Shown here: positions 37,824-46,236 of the stretch, piece by piece
Position numbering within the stretch: position 1 is the stretch's first letter
Layout of the letters: each line of letters begins with the position of its first letter
DNA from: Alphaproteobacteria bacterium
Lineage (GTDB): Bacteria; Pseudomonadota; Alphaproteobacteria; Rhizobiales; Rhizobiaceae
Assembly: GCA_018823835.1 (NCBI GenBank)
Contig: JAHJHT010000002.1
Location: 434,001 to 498,000, forward strand
Direction: 5' to 3'
Length of the DNA stretch: 64,000 nucleotides
Position numbers and translations under genes: made by a program
Notes under the pieces: generated by a model
What the model saw: the letters and a program-made list of their open reading frames with translations, nothing else
Told to the model about the DNA's origin: nothing
The model's database searches: none

Positions 37824-37904
37824 GTCCACCGCGCAAAGGGGGCTGCATCCCGCGGGGGAACCGGCTAGTGTGCGGCAAGTCCATCCACAGCCAGAGAGAC
37901 TGCC

Positions 37905-38672
37905 ATGTCCATAGCCCGCTTGCAGCAGCCGCCCCAGACCAACCTGCCCCATTACGAGGAGCGCGTCGATCTCGCGGCAGCCTTCCGCTGGACGGTCCGG
38001 CTCAACATGCACGAGGCGGTGGCAAACCATTTCTCGCTCGCCGTCAACGACGACGGCACGCAGTTCCTGATGAACCCCAACCAGGTGCATTTCTCGCGCA
38101 TCAAGGCGAGCGACCTGCTCCTGATCGACGCCAACGATCCCGAGACGTTGACCGGGCCGAACGCGCCTGACCCGACTGCCTGGGGCCTGCACGGCGCCAT
38201 CCACCGCCGTGTGCCGCATGCGCGCTGCGTCATGCATGTGCATTCCATCCATGCCACCGTGCTTGCCATCATGGCTGACTCGAAGCTGCCGCCGGTCGAC
38301 CAGAATTCGGCGATGTTCTTCAACCGCCAGGTCGTCGACGAGAATTACGGCGGCCTCGCCTTCGAGGAAGAGGGCGAGCGCTGCGCCACGCTCTTCACGG
38401 ACCCGAAGCAGAAGGTCATGATCATGGGCAATCACGGCGTCATGGTCATCGGCGACAGCGTCGCAGACACGTTCAACCGCATGTTCTATTTCGAGCGGGC
38501 CGCCGAGACCTACGTCAAGGCGCTGTGGACCGGCCAGAAGCTGCGCGTCCTGTCTGACGCCATCGCCGAGAAGACGGCCGCCGAGATGGACGACTATCCG
38601 GGTCAGGCCGAGCGGCACCTCGCCGAGCTGAAGCTGATCCTCGACGAGCAGGAACCCGCCTACCGGCACTGA
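37905..38672 (+). CDS. Class II aldolase/adducin family protein
   Basis: The 255-residue protein has the zinc-binding HVHSIHAT motif (about residues 108-115), the upstream NHFSLAV segment and the NHGVMVIGD C-terminal His. It belongs to the aldolase/adducin fold. This subgroup often has decarboxylase, epimerase or unknown activity instead of fuculose-phosphate aldolase activity. No neighbouring sugar gene identifies a substrate. It is divergent from the cyclase, and a terminator-like hairpin follows. Confidence 0.85.
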   Translation: MSIARLQQPPQTNLPHYEERVDLAAAFRWTVRLNMHEAVANHFSLAVNDDGTQFLMNPNQVHFSRIKASDLLLIDANDPETLTGPNAPDPTAWGLHGAIHRRVPHARCVMHVHSIHATVLAIMADSKLPPVDQNSAMFFNRQVVDENYGGLAFEEEGERCATLFTDPKQKVMIMGNHGVMVIGDSVADTFNRMFYFERAAETYVKALWTGQKLRVLSDAIAEKTAAEMDDYPGQAERHLAELKLILDEQEPAYRH

Positions 38673-38689
38673 ACTCGCCTGCTCGCGAT

Positions 38690-38715
38690 GCGCCGCTGCG
38701 GCTCCGCGGCGGCGC
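38690..38715 (+). terminator. Terminator-like hairpin after the class II aldolase
   Basis: An 11-bp GC-rich stem (one G-T pair) with a GCTC loop is followed by TCTTTC. It lies 18 bases after the aldolase stop. The rest of the 262-base gap to 38934 holds no other clear signal apart from an AT-richer patch at 38818-38880 that may contain the next promoter. Confidence 0.5.
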
Positions 38716-38934
38716 TCTTTCACGCCTTGAAACCGGCTTTCGCCCATCATCGAGGCGCACGGCCTGTCGCCTTGCGCCGTCGCGGCGACAAGGCCCGCGC
38801 ATCATGCCCTTGCGTCATATTGTAAAAATCGCATGTCATCCGTCAAAAACACCCATTTGTGAGACTGCGGTAACGGTTTGTTGTCACTGACCGCTTAGGC
38901 CTCAACTCAAGTGTTATGCGTAGGAGAAGGCGAC

Positions 38935-40839
38935 ATGACGTCTGCCTGGGCCCAGTTGCTCGCGAATTTCGCGGTCGTGGCGATGTTCGTCTCGGTCTGG
39001 ATCCATACCCATGTGTGGGTCGACCGGCTCGGCGCGCGGACAAGTTCCGCCGCCTTCGGGCTCCTCATGGGCATGGCCGCCATCGTTGTGATGAGCCTGC
39101 CGGTCAAACTCATGCCCGGAGTCATGATCGACCTGCGCTTTGTCACCATCGCATTGTCGGGCCTGTTCGGCGGACCTGTCGCGGGACTGATCACCGGCGT
39201 CATGGCCGGCGCCTTCCGGATTCACGAAGGCGGCGCCGGCGCGTTTGCCGGCACGCTCTCTGTTCTCGCTGCGATGATCGTCACCACAGCTGGCCACCAG
39301 TTGCTGCGGGGCCGCCCGCCGATGCGGCGCGACATATTGATCATCGCGGCGGCGGTCGCCATCGCATCGCGTATCGGCCTGGTCGTGCTGCCGTGGCACA
39401 TCGTCGAAGCCTATATGAAGACGGCTGCCCTGCCCTCGGCAGTTCTCGACTTTGGAACGATCGTGCTTGTCGGCCTTGCGTTGTACCAGGAGCGCCGGCG
39501 CATTGAAGCTCTGCAGTCCAAGCGCATCTACAAACTCGTCGTCGACGCCCTGCCTGACTGTCTGAACGTCAAGGACCTGCAGGGGCGCTTCATCCTCGCC
39601 AATCCGGCGACTGCCGACCTGATGCAGGCCGAGGAAACCGAGGCGCTGATCGGCAAGTCCGACTTCGACTTCTACCCGGAGGCGGTGGCGCGTGAGTTCA
39701 AGCAGGTCGACATGGCGGCCCTGATGGCCAGCAAGTCGATCAACATCGAGCAGCGCTTCACGCGTGCCGACGGCGTCGATACCTGGCTGTCGAGCATGAA
39801 GACGCCGCTTACGGACTATCATGGCGACGTGGTCGGTCTGATCACCCACAACCGCGACATCACCCGCCGCAAGGAACTGGAAAGCGAGCTCGCCCAAAGC
39901 CGCGCACAGCTCAGCTACGCGCTGACGCACATGGCAGACGGCCTGGTGCTTTACGACAGCTCGCGGCGCCTGTTGCTGTGCAACGAACAATATCGCTCGA
40001 TGTTTCCGAAGACCGCGCATCTGCGGGTTCCGGGCGCGATGCAACGCGACATACTGCGTGCTGCCGCTGAGACCGGCGAGATCGTCATGCCTGCCGACCG
40101 GATCGAGGCCTGGATCGAAGACATTGTCGACGCCAACCGTGTCGGCAATCAGCAGATCCAGCTGGGCGATGGCCGCTGGCTGGACGTCCGGGCGCGGCCG
40201 ACCGACGATGGTGGCAGGCTCAGCGTCTTTTCTGACATCACCAGCGCCAAGACGGCGGAGTCCGAACTGCTGGCGGCGAACGAAAAGCTCAACCATCTTG
40301 CGCACCGCGACGGTTTGACCGACCTGTCAACACGGCGCGCATTCGATGATGCGATCGAGCGGGAATTCTCGCGCAGCAGGCGCTCCGGCAGCCCGCTCAG
40401 CCTGCTCCTGATCGATGTCGATTTCTTCAAGCTCTACAACGACCAGTACGGCCATCCTGCCGGAGACGAGTGCCTGCGCATCGTCAGCCGTTGTATCGAG
40501 ACCACCGCGCGGCGTCCGAGCGATCTGGCAGCCCGTTACGGCGGCGAGGAATTCGCGGTGATCCTGCCCGACACCGATGCCCGCGGCGCCTTCGTCATAG
40601 CAGAGGCGCTGAAGTCGGCGGTGCGCGCGCTGAAGGTCCCGCACGAAGCCAGCCAGAAGAAGCATCTCACCGTCAGCATCGGCGTGTCGACCTTTGACGG
40701 CGATGGCGCGGCCTCTGTAGGCCAGTTGGTGCGGCGCGCAGACGAGGCGCTCTACGGCGCCAAGGCGGCTGGTCGCGACCGGGTGCATGGCTGGCGTCCC
40801 TACGCAGGCCACGATGTTGCCATGGCGCAGGGCGGCTGA
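38935..40839 (+). CDS. Membrane PAS-PAS-GGDEF diguanylate cyclase
   Basis: The 634-residue protein begins with a five-helix 5TMR-LYT-like membrane sensor (about residues 1-185). Two PAS domains follow (about 200-325 and 330-460), then a GGDEF domain (about 470-625). The active site is GGEEF and an inhibitory RxxD (RPSD) lies five residues before it. It should produce cyclic di-GMP. The ATG at 38935 follows AGGAGAAGG. There is no EAL domain. Confidence 0.9.
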   Translation: MTSAWAQLLANFAVVAMFVSVWIHTHVWVDRLGARTSSAAFGLLMGMAAIVVMSLPVKLMPGVMIDLRFVTIALSGLFGGPVAGLITGVMAGAFRIHEGGAGAFAGTLSVLAAMIVTTAGHQLLRGRPPMRRDILIIAAAVAIASRIGLVVLPWHIVEAYMKTAALPSAVLDFGTIVLVGLALYQERRRIEALQSKRIYKLVVDALPDCLNVKDLQGRFILANPATADLMQAEETEALIGKSDFDFYPEAVAREFKQVDMAALMASKSINIEQRFTRADGVDTWLSSMKTPLTDYHGDVVGLITHNRDITRRKELESELAQSRAQLSYALTHMADGLVLYDSSRRLLLCNEQYRSMFPKTAHLRVPGAMQRDILRAAAETGEIVMPADRIEAWIEDIVDANRVGNQQIQLGDGRWLDVRARPTDDGGRLSVFSDITSAKTAESELLAANEKLNHLAHRDGLTDLSTRRAFDDAIEREFSRSRRSGSPLSLLLIDVDFFKLYNDQYGHPAGDECLRIVSRCIETTARRPSDLAARYGGEEFAVILPDTDARGAFVIAEALKSAVRALKVPHEASQKKHLTVSIGVSTFDGDGAASVGQLVRRADEALYGAKAAGRDRVHGWRPYAGHDVAMAQGG

Positions 40840-40926
40840 CCGCGCCCTCTTGCGGGTCAACCGCTTCGGGCGCGCTCTAACCGGCCAATGAATCCTTCGC
40901 AGAGCGGGCGCCGGCTCCGGACCGGA

Positions 40927-41562
40927 TCAGTCCAGTCCGAGAAGCCTTCTGACGTCCTCGGCCGTCTCGGCGTGCAGGGCGTCGCGCGGCCCGGCGGTAG
41001 GCCGCTCAGGCCAGAAGATCGTCTTCATGCCGGCCGCCAATCCCGCCGTCGCGCCCGTCACGCTATCTTCCATGACGAAGGTCTCGGCCGGGTCGACTTC
41101 GGTCAGCCAGGCGGCGCGCAGGAAGGGCTCCGGATGCGGCTTGCCCTGGCGTACGTCGTTGCGGCTCACCGTCTTCATGCCCGGCTCGACGATGCCGACG
41201 GCGCCGAGATTGGCGTCGATGATCAGCCGGTCGGAATTCGATACCACCGCCTGCACCACGCCGGCGCGCTGCAGGTCGCGAAAGATCTCTAGCGCTCCCG
41301 GCCGCGGCCTCAGCGTCACGGCGTGCAGCAGGTAGAAATCGTACTTGCGCCGGATCCAGTCGTCGAAGGGCAGCTTCAGCCCGAAGTCGCGCCGCATCAT
41401 GTCGTAGACCGGCCGCGCAGCCTGCCCGAGTACCCGCTCGTGCAGGTCGGCCGGCGGTTCGATGCCGACGCTCTCGAGTGCGGCCGACAGGGCCTGATCG
41501 TGCAGCGGCTCGCTGTCGACCAGCGTTCCGTCCATGTCCCAGTAGACCGCCTTCGGCTTCAT
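40927..41562 (-). CDS. HAD-superfamily hydrolase (sugar-phosphate phosphatase type)
   Basis: The 211-residue protein has the HAD motifs DMDGTLVDSE (residues 9-18), SNSD (about 108), Lys in RQGKPHPEP (about 141) and EDSVTGATAG (about 163). The cap resembles beta-phosphoglucomutase/phosphatases acting on small sugar phosphates. AAGGAG precedes the ATG at 41562. It is divergent from a SorC-family sugar regulator. A paralogue (DCDGVLVDSE) lies in the smo operon 20 kb away, so both may serve polyol metabolism. Confidence 0.88.
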   Translation of the reverse strand: MKPKAVYWDMDGTLVDSEPLHDQALSAALESVGIEPPADLHERVLGQAARPVYDMMRRDFGLKLPFDDWIRRKYDFYLLHAVTLRPRPGALEIFRDLQRAGVVQAVVSNSDRLIIDANLGAVGIVEPGMKTVSRNDVRQGKPHPEPFLRAAWLTEVDPAETFVMEDSVTGATAGLAAGMKTIFWPERPTAGPRDALHAETAEDVRRLLGLD

Positions 41563-41688
41563 GCGGAGCTCCTTTTCGACGAGTCCTAGAGGTTTCGGCG
41601 CGCGAGATAAACCGCGATGCGACCGGCGGCGGCGGTCGCGCACAGATAGGTCTGGGCAAACAAGGAAAGGACGTCGGCAGCGGCACGG

Positions 41689-41718
41689 GCATTTGCCCGG
41701 GCAATAGATAATTGCGCA
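41689..41718. promoter_or_regulatory. SorC-type candidate operator in the HAD/sorC divergent region
   Basis: The 9-mer GCATTTGCC (41689-41697) overlaps a perfect TTGCCCGGGCAA palindrome (41693-41704). ATAATTGCGCA follows at 41708-41718. The same 9-mer (inverted) and a near-identical ATAATTGCCCA occur in the smoE promoter. This suggests binding by the SorC protein encoded next door. Confidence 0.5.
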
Positions 41719-41788
41719 TCAGGCCATTCCCTGCAACACTCCGAGCGGGTCCCCGCGAAAGGCTGGCCCTGCAGCAGAAGGGGTGCGC

Positions 41789-42748
41789 ATGAGTTTACGG
41801 CAGGAAGGCGGCAATCCGCGGCTCGATGAGGCAGCGCGCGCCGGTTGGCTCTATTACGTCGCCGGCAACACCCAGGACCAGATCGCCGGCAAGCTCGGCG
41901 TGTCGCGCCAGACGGCCCAGCGGCTTGTTTCGCTCGCGGTGTCGGAGGGGCTGATCAAGGTGCGCGTCGACCATCCCATCGCCAATTGCCTGGAACTCGC
42001 GCGGCGCCTGACCGCGCGCTTCGCGCTCGACCTTGCCGAGGTCGTGCCGAGCAGCGGCGATTCGTCGTCGACCACTATCGGCATCGCGGAAGCGGCCGCC
42101 GGCGAAATCGAGCGCTGGCTGCGCTCGACCGAGCCGATCGTCATGGCGATCGGTACCGGGCGTACGCTCAAGGCGGCGATCGAGCAGCTGGCGCCGATGG
42201 ATTGCCCGCAGCACAAGGTCGTGTCGCTCACCGGCAACATCGCGCCCGACGGCTCGGCCGCCTTCTACAACGTCATCTTCACCATGGCCGACCGCATCAA
42301 GGCGCGATCCTTTCCGATGCCGCTGCCGGTCATCTCGTCCTCGGCGGAGGAGCGCGCCATGCTGCACAGCCAGCCGATGATCCAGCCGACGCTGGCGCTC
42401 GCCGCGCGCGCCGACGTCACCTTCGTGGGCATCGGCGACCTCGGGCCCAAGGCGCCGCTTTACGAGGACGGCTTCATCACCGAGGCTGAACTTAAGGCCC
42501 TGCAGAAGGCCGGCGGCGTCGCCGAGATTGTCGGCTGGGTGTTCGACCGCGACGGGCGCCTCATCGAGGACGTCATCAACGACCGCGTGGCGTCGGCGCC
42601 GCTGCCCTCGCGAGAGCGCTCGCTGGTCGTCGCGCTGGCGATGGGCGAGAAGAAGCTGCCCGGCATCCTCGCCGCGGTGACGCGCCGGCTTGTCAACGGG
42701 CTGATCACCGACGAGCAGACCGCCGAAGCGCTGCTCGCAGCGGCCTGA
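41789..42748 (+). CDS. SorC/DeoR-family sugar-binding transcriptional regulator
   Basis: The 319-residue regulator has an N-terminal helix-turn-helix (about residues 14-55, NTQDQIAGKLGVSRQTAQRLV) and a C-terminal sugar-phosphate-binding domain (about 60-315, AIGTGRTLKAAIEQL, GIGDLGPKAPLY). Homologues near smo/mtl genes control sorbitol and mannitol use. The ATG at 41789 follows AAGGGG; a GTG two codons earlier is possible. Its likely target is the smoEFGK operon, by shared motifs. An AraC remnant follows in the same frame. Confidence 0.88.
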   Translation: MSLRQEGGNPRLDEAARAGWLYYVAGNTQDQIAGKLGVSRQTAQRLVSLAVSEGLIKVRVDHPIANCLELARRLTARFALDLAEVVPSSGDSSSTTIGIAEAAAGEIERWLRSTEPIVMAIGTGRTLKAAIEQLAPMDCPQHKVVSLTGNIAPDGSAAFYNVIFTMADRIKARSFPMPLPVISSSAEERAMLHSQPMIQPTLALAARADVTFVGIGDLGPKAPLYEDGFITEAELKALQKAGGVAEIVGWVFDRDGRLIEDVINDRVASAPLPSRERSLVVALAMGEKKLPGILAAVTRRLVNGLITDEQTAEALLAAA

Positions 42749-42763
42749 CGCGGCAAAGGCGGC

Positions 42764-42937
42764 GTCGCGGAGATCTCTGAACGCCGCGGCTACGGCTCGA
42801 CCAGCGCCTTCAGCTTCGTGTTCGCTCGCCATATCGGACAGCCGCCGTTCCAATACGGCCTGGAGCAGGCGCGCGTCAGTTGTCCGCCGGCGTTGGAAGA
42901 CGCCTGCGTGTCGCCGGCCACCGCCCGTCTTCAGTGA
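42764..42937 (+). pseudogene. Remnant of an AraC-family regulator (C-terminal helix-turn-helix)
   Basis: Directly after the SorC stop and in the same frame, the translation reads VAEISERRGYGSTSAF followed by FVFARHIGQPPFQY. This is the second helix-turn-helix and final helix of AraC-type regulators. There is no start codon, and the first helix-turn-helix and sensor domain are missing. The frame ends at TGA 42935-42937, overlapping the convergent hydrolase gene by seven bases. It is a decayed fragment, not a functional gene. Confidence 0.72.
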
Positions 42938-43743
42938 CCGCCGAAGTGTCCGATGATCGCTTCGGCTACCAGTGCCGGATTCTCCCAATGCACATTATGG
43001 CCGCACTGCTCGGCCTCGACGAACCCTGCCGTCGGGATGGTCGCGCGAAGCCGTTCCTGGTGCGTCCTGTCGAATAGCGGGTCGCGGCCGCCGCTAACGA
43101 TCAGCGTCTTTGCGCGCACCTTTCGCACGCGCTCCGTCAGGTCGGCGCGCCGAACCTCGTCGAAGATGCTGCGCCAGCTGCCGGCCGGCATGGCTGAAGC
43201 CTCCTCGGCCGTCCTGGCCAAGAAGTCGGGCGCAACCGGAACCTCGCAGGCATGCCAGAAATCATAGAATGGATCGGCCGGCGAAATCGGATCCTGCAGG
43301 GCAAGAACGCCGATCGCCACAGCGTCCTCATCGGTCACGTCGACCCGCAGCGTCGTCGCCAGGAGCACCAGCCCGCCCACAAGATCAGGACGCCCGGCCG
43401 CCAGTTCGATGGCGATCATGCCGCCCATCGAATGGCCGACGACGATCGGCCTGTCGAGATCCAACGCCTTGATCAGGCAGCCGACGTCGGCCGCGAAATC
43501 CTTCGGCCTCACCCCGCCAGTACTGTTGGGTGAATCGCCATGTCCCGGCAGGTCCGGAATGAGAAGGCGCCGACCTGCAAGGTGCGGCGCCAGCAGGGAG
43601 AAGCTGCGGCTCGTGTCGGTAAACCCGTGGATCAGCAGCAGCGCAGGTTCGCTGCCTGTAATCTCCACATAGGCGAATTCGGCACCTCCGATAGCGACCG
43701 TTTCCTTTCGCCCGCTCCAACCCTGCTGATCGGCAGGGGTCAC
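42931..43743 (-). CDS. Alpha/beta hydrolase coupled to the choline-binding protein gene
   Basis: The 270-residue protein has a classic alpha/beta hydrolase fold: LLLIHGFTDTSRSF oxyanion segment, nucleophile elbow GHSMGG (Ser near residue 115), acid in SGGRDPLFD and catalytic His in QCGHNVHWENP. I take the GTG at 43743 as start because it overlaps the upstream choX stop by four bases (GTGA), a coupling arrangement. A choline ester or phospholipid-derived substrate would suit its partner, but this is inference. Confidence 0.82.
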   Translation of the reverse strand: MTPADQQGWSGRKETVAIGGAEFAYVEITGSEPALLLIHGFTDTSRSFSLLAPHLAGRRLLIPDLPGHGDSPNSTGGVRPKDFAADVGCLIKALDLDRPIVVGHSMGGMIAIELAAGRPDLVGGLVLLATTLRVDVTDEDAVAIGVLALQDPISPADPFYDFWHACEVPVAPDFLARTAEEASAMPAGSWRSIFDEVRRADLTERVRKVRAKTLIVSGGRDPLFDRTHQERLRATIPTAGFVEAEQCGHNVHWENPALVAEAIIGHFGGH

Positions 43744-44675
43744 AGCCCGAGCTTTTCCTTCACCGCTTCCAGGCCGGGCTTGCCATCGAATGTCTCGACG
43801 CCCGCCAACCAACCATCGAGCCTGTCGGGATTGGCCTTGATGGCCGTTGCACCGGCCTCGGCGGGCTTCATCCCGTCATTGATCAGGTAACCCATGCCGA
43901 CGTTCTCGAAGTCGATGTCAAAGGTGAGGTTCTTAAGCAGCCGGGCGGCATTCGGGCACGCCTCGGCGTAACCCTTGCGAGCCTGCGTGCTGACGGTCGC
44001 CGCGCCGAAATCGGGGCCGAAATATTTGTCGCCGCCGGTTAGGTACCTGAAGTCGTACATGGCGTTCATCGGATGCGGCGCCCATCCCTGGAAGACCACG
44101 AACTTCTCTTCCTTGATCTTGTAGCCGACCTCCGACAGCATCCCCGCCTCGCTGGATTCCACGACTTCCCAGCCCTTCAGGCCGAGATCGGCGATTGCGT
44201 CGAGCATCAGCTGGTTGGAGCCGGGCTCGATGCCGTACATCTTGCGGTCGAACTCGTCGGCGAACTTGTCGAGATCCTTGAAGTCCTTGACGCCGGCCTC
44301 CCATGCATAGGTCGGCACCGCAAACGTGTATTTTGCGCCGGTGAGATTTACGCCAATGGTCTCGACCGAGCCGTCCTGCTTGTACGGGTCGAAATAGGTG
44401 ACCATTGCGGGGTCCCAGTAGCCGAGAAAGACGTCCAGATCGCTGTTCTTCATGCCTTCGTAGATGACGTTGATGCCAAGCACATCGCTCTTGGCCTCAT
44501 AGCCGAGCGCATTGAACAGGACGTCTGCCACTCCCGTGGTGAAAGCAAGATCGTTCCAGCCCGGCTCGGCCATGCGAACAACGCGGCATTCGGCTGGGTC
44601 TCCGGCATGAGCGGCCTGAACTGAGCAGGCAGCAAGCCCGATGCAGCTCGCGACAATGCGATGGATAGGCTTCAT
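43740..44675 (-). CDS. choX: Choline/glycine betaine-binding ABC protein, ChoX-like
   Basis: The 311-residue periplasmic protein has a signal peptide (cleavage near AAHAG) and the OpuAC fold. The aromatic box of ChoX-type choline receptors is visible: Trp40 and Asp42 (EPGWND), Trp87 (FLGYWDP), Tyr116 (AKYTF) and Trp198 (FQGWAP). AGGGGAG precedes the ATG. No permease or ATPase gene accompanies it here; it is followed by a hydrolase instead. It is divergent from a BetI-like repressor with a perfect palindrome between them, so choline-responsive expression is likely. Confidence 0.9.
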   Translation of the reverse strand: MKPIHRIVASCIGLAACSVQAAHAGDPAECRVVRMAEPGWNDLAFTTGVADVLFNALGYEAKSDVLGINVIYEGMKNSDLDVFLGYWDPAMVTYFDPYKQDGSVETIGVNLTGAKYTFAVPTYAWEAGVKDFKDLDKFADEFDRKMYGIEPGSNQLMLDAIADLGLKGWEVVESSEAGMLSEVGYKIKEEKFVVFQGWAPHPMNAMYDFRYLTGGDKYFGPDFGAATVSTQARKGYAEACPNAARLLKNLTFDIDFENVGMGYLINDGMKPAEAGATAIKANPDRLDGWLAGVETFDGKPGLEAVKEKLGL

Positions 44676-44716
44676 TTCGGAACACTCCCCTTCTTTTGTT
44701 GACCCATTGTCTTGGA

Positions 44717-44736
44717 TATTGACCGGCGGGTCAATA
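44717..44736. promoter_or_regulatory. BetI-type operator palindrome
   Basis: TATTGACCGGCGGGTCAATA is a perfect inverted repeat with 8-base arms and a 4-base centre. It lies between the divergent choX and betI starts. TATTGA...TCAATA arms are the kind bound by BetI repressors, which are released by choline. Confidence 0.75.
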
Positions 44737-44794
44737 GTTGATCTCGCGAGCCTAAGCTGACACGTTGCGCCGACCAATTTCGGGGAAGCAGACC

Positions 44795-45379
44795 GTGAAG
44801 CTCACGCGCCTCAGTGACATCCGCCGCAAGGAGCTGCGTCAGGCGGCATTTGAAGTTTTGCAGCGAGAGGGGATAGCCGGCGCCACGATCGAGAAGGTCG
44901 CTGCACAGGCCGGTGCCTCGAAGGGAATCGTGCTCCACTACTTCAAGAGCAAGCGCGAATTGTTCGAACACGCCATGCGCGAGTCGAATGCCGTGTTGCG
45001 CGACGTCGTCGTGGCGCGGTTGAACCGGGCGCGGACCCCGATGGAGCGCATCGATGCCGTCATCGAGGGCAATTTCGAGCCGCACCTGTTTCGCCCGCCG
45101 CTCGGCCATGCCTGGCTGTCTCTGTGCGCCGAGGTACCGCGCGACGACAAGCTCCGGCGTATCCAGACTGTCATTCACGCGCGCATGCGCTCCAACCTCC
45201 TGTCGGGCCTGCGCCACATCGTCCCGGCGGCAGACGCGCAGGACATTGCCTTCGGGGTCACCGCGATGATCGACGGCCTGTGGCTCAGGCTTGGCCTCCA
45301 GCCTGACGGCATCCCGCGCGACTACGCGCTGAAGCAGGTCAAAGACTATGTTTCCGCAAGACTTGCCCAACTTGTCTGA
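44795..45379 (+). CDS. betI: TetR-family repressor BetI
   Basis: The 194-residue protein matches BetI in length and sequence (SDIRRKELRQAAFEVLQREG, KVAAQAGASKGIVLHYFKSKREL, LWLRLGLQPDG). BetI represses choline uptake and glycine-betaine synthesis genes and is relieved by choline. The GTG at 44795 is preceded by GGGGA; a TTG at 44765 lacks such a site. betA and betB are not in the window, so this copy seems to control choX and itself. The 158 bases after it show no clear terminator. Confidence 0.88.
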   Translation: MKLTRLSDIRRKELRQAAFEVLQREGIAGATIEKVAAQAGASKGIVLHYFKSKRELFEHAMRESNAVLRDVVVARLNRARTPMERIDAVIEGNFEPHLFRPPLGHAWLSLCAEVPRDDKLRRIQTVIHARMRSNLLSGLRHIVPAADAQDIAFGVTAMIDGLWLRLGLQPDGIPRDYALKQVKDYVSARLAQLV

Positions 45380-45537
45380 CGGGACGCTTCCGGCCAGGCA
45401 AGCCCCGTGCGGAGATGCGTATTCGTCGTCGCGGAACCGGTGACACTACCTGCATTCGAGTGGCCGAACCGTCCGGCGTGCGACGGGGCAGGTAGCCCTT
45501 CCCGATCATCAGTTCATGGCATTCGGGTGCCGCCCTG

Positions 45538-46155
45538 CTACCTCGCCCGAACCCCTTCTAGGAATACCTCGACAGCGGACCCGACCGCCGCGCACACTTC
45601 CTCCTGCGAAGGTGCCGGGCGCAGGCCGAGAACGACCTGCAGGTGCAGGTTGTCGCGGATCATGCCGACGAAGTGATCCGCCAGTCGCTCGCAATCACCG
45701 TTGCGGATCTCACCCCTTTGCATGGCCCGCTCCAGCACCTCGGCCAGCCGCGACGTGGTGCGGCCCGGCCCCTGTTCGTAGAAGGATTTCACCAGTTCGG
45801 GGAAGCGATGGGCCTCGGTGACGGCGATGCGGTAGATGCCGACCACCGTCGGTGACATATAGACGTCCAGGAGATGCCGGCCGAAGGCGGCAAGCGTCTC
45901 CGCGAGGTCGAGCCCCTCGACGTCGTCGGCTGCAAGCGTCGACAGCGCGCTGTCCGAATTTTCCCTGACGATGGCGGCAAACAGGCCCTGTTTGCTGCCG
46001 AACTCGCTGTAGATGTTGCGCTTCGAGCCGCCGGCGCGCTCGATGATCGCGTCGATGCTGGTCGCCACGTAGCCCTGCTCGAAGAACACGTCGGCTGCGG
46101 CCTGCAGGAGCGCCTGCCTGCGTGTGCCGGACTGTGGGTCGCGCGTATCGGCCAT
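45538..46155 (-). CDS. TetR/AcrR-family repressor of the adjacent efflux operon
   Basis: The 205-residue protein has an N-terminal helix-turn-helix (about residues 12-58, YVATSIDAIIERAGGSKRNIYSEFGSKQGLF) and a TetR_C-type ligand domain. The ATG at 46155 gives a normal N-terminus. It is divergent from the HlyD/cyclase/MFS operon. Two near-identical GGTAACG(A/C)TCATTACC sites lie between, so self- and operon-repression relieved by an effluxed compound is expected. Confidence 0.9.
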   Translation of the reverse strand: MADTRDPQSGTRRQALLQAAADVFFEQGYVATSIDAIIERAGGSKRNIYSEFGSKQGLFAAIVRENSDSALSTLAADDVEGLDLAETLAAFGRHLLDVYMSPTVVGIYRIAVTEAHRFPELVKSFYEQGPGRTTSRLAEVLERAMQRGEIRNGDCERLADHFVGMIRDNLHLQVVLGLRPAPSQEEVCAAVGSAVEVFLEGVRAR

Positions 46156-46182
46156 GAATCCATCCGTTCGTATGACTTGACT

Positions 46183-46198
46183 GGTAACGATCATTACC
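46183..46198. promoter_or_regulatory. TetR operator copy 1 (GGTAACGATCATTACC)
   Basis: A 16-base site with GGTAA/TTACC inverted arms lies 28 bases upstream of the tetR start codon. A second copy with one base change begins 28 bases further on. Twin sites of this kind are typical of TetR-controlled divergent promoters. Confidence 0.75.
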
Positions 46199-46210
46199 AT
46201 ATCTGTCAAT

Positions 46211-46226
46211 GGTAACGCTCATTACC
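46211..46226. promoter_or_regulatory. TetR operator copy 2 (GGTAACGCTCATTACC)
   Basis: This second copy of the operator lies 11 bases before the hlyD start and partly overlaps its ribosome site (CGGAGG). Repressor bound here would block transcription at or just after the start point. Confidence 0.75.
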
Positions 46227-46236
46227 GGAGGCCTGC

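Noticed and set aside
35958..37868. 636-codon plus-strand frame opposite the Cache-HAMP cyclase
   Set aside because: The translation has no recognisable domain and a composition typical of antisense frames in GC-rich DNA. The cyclase frame has all expected motifs.
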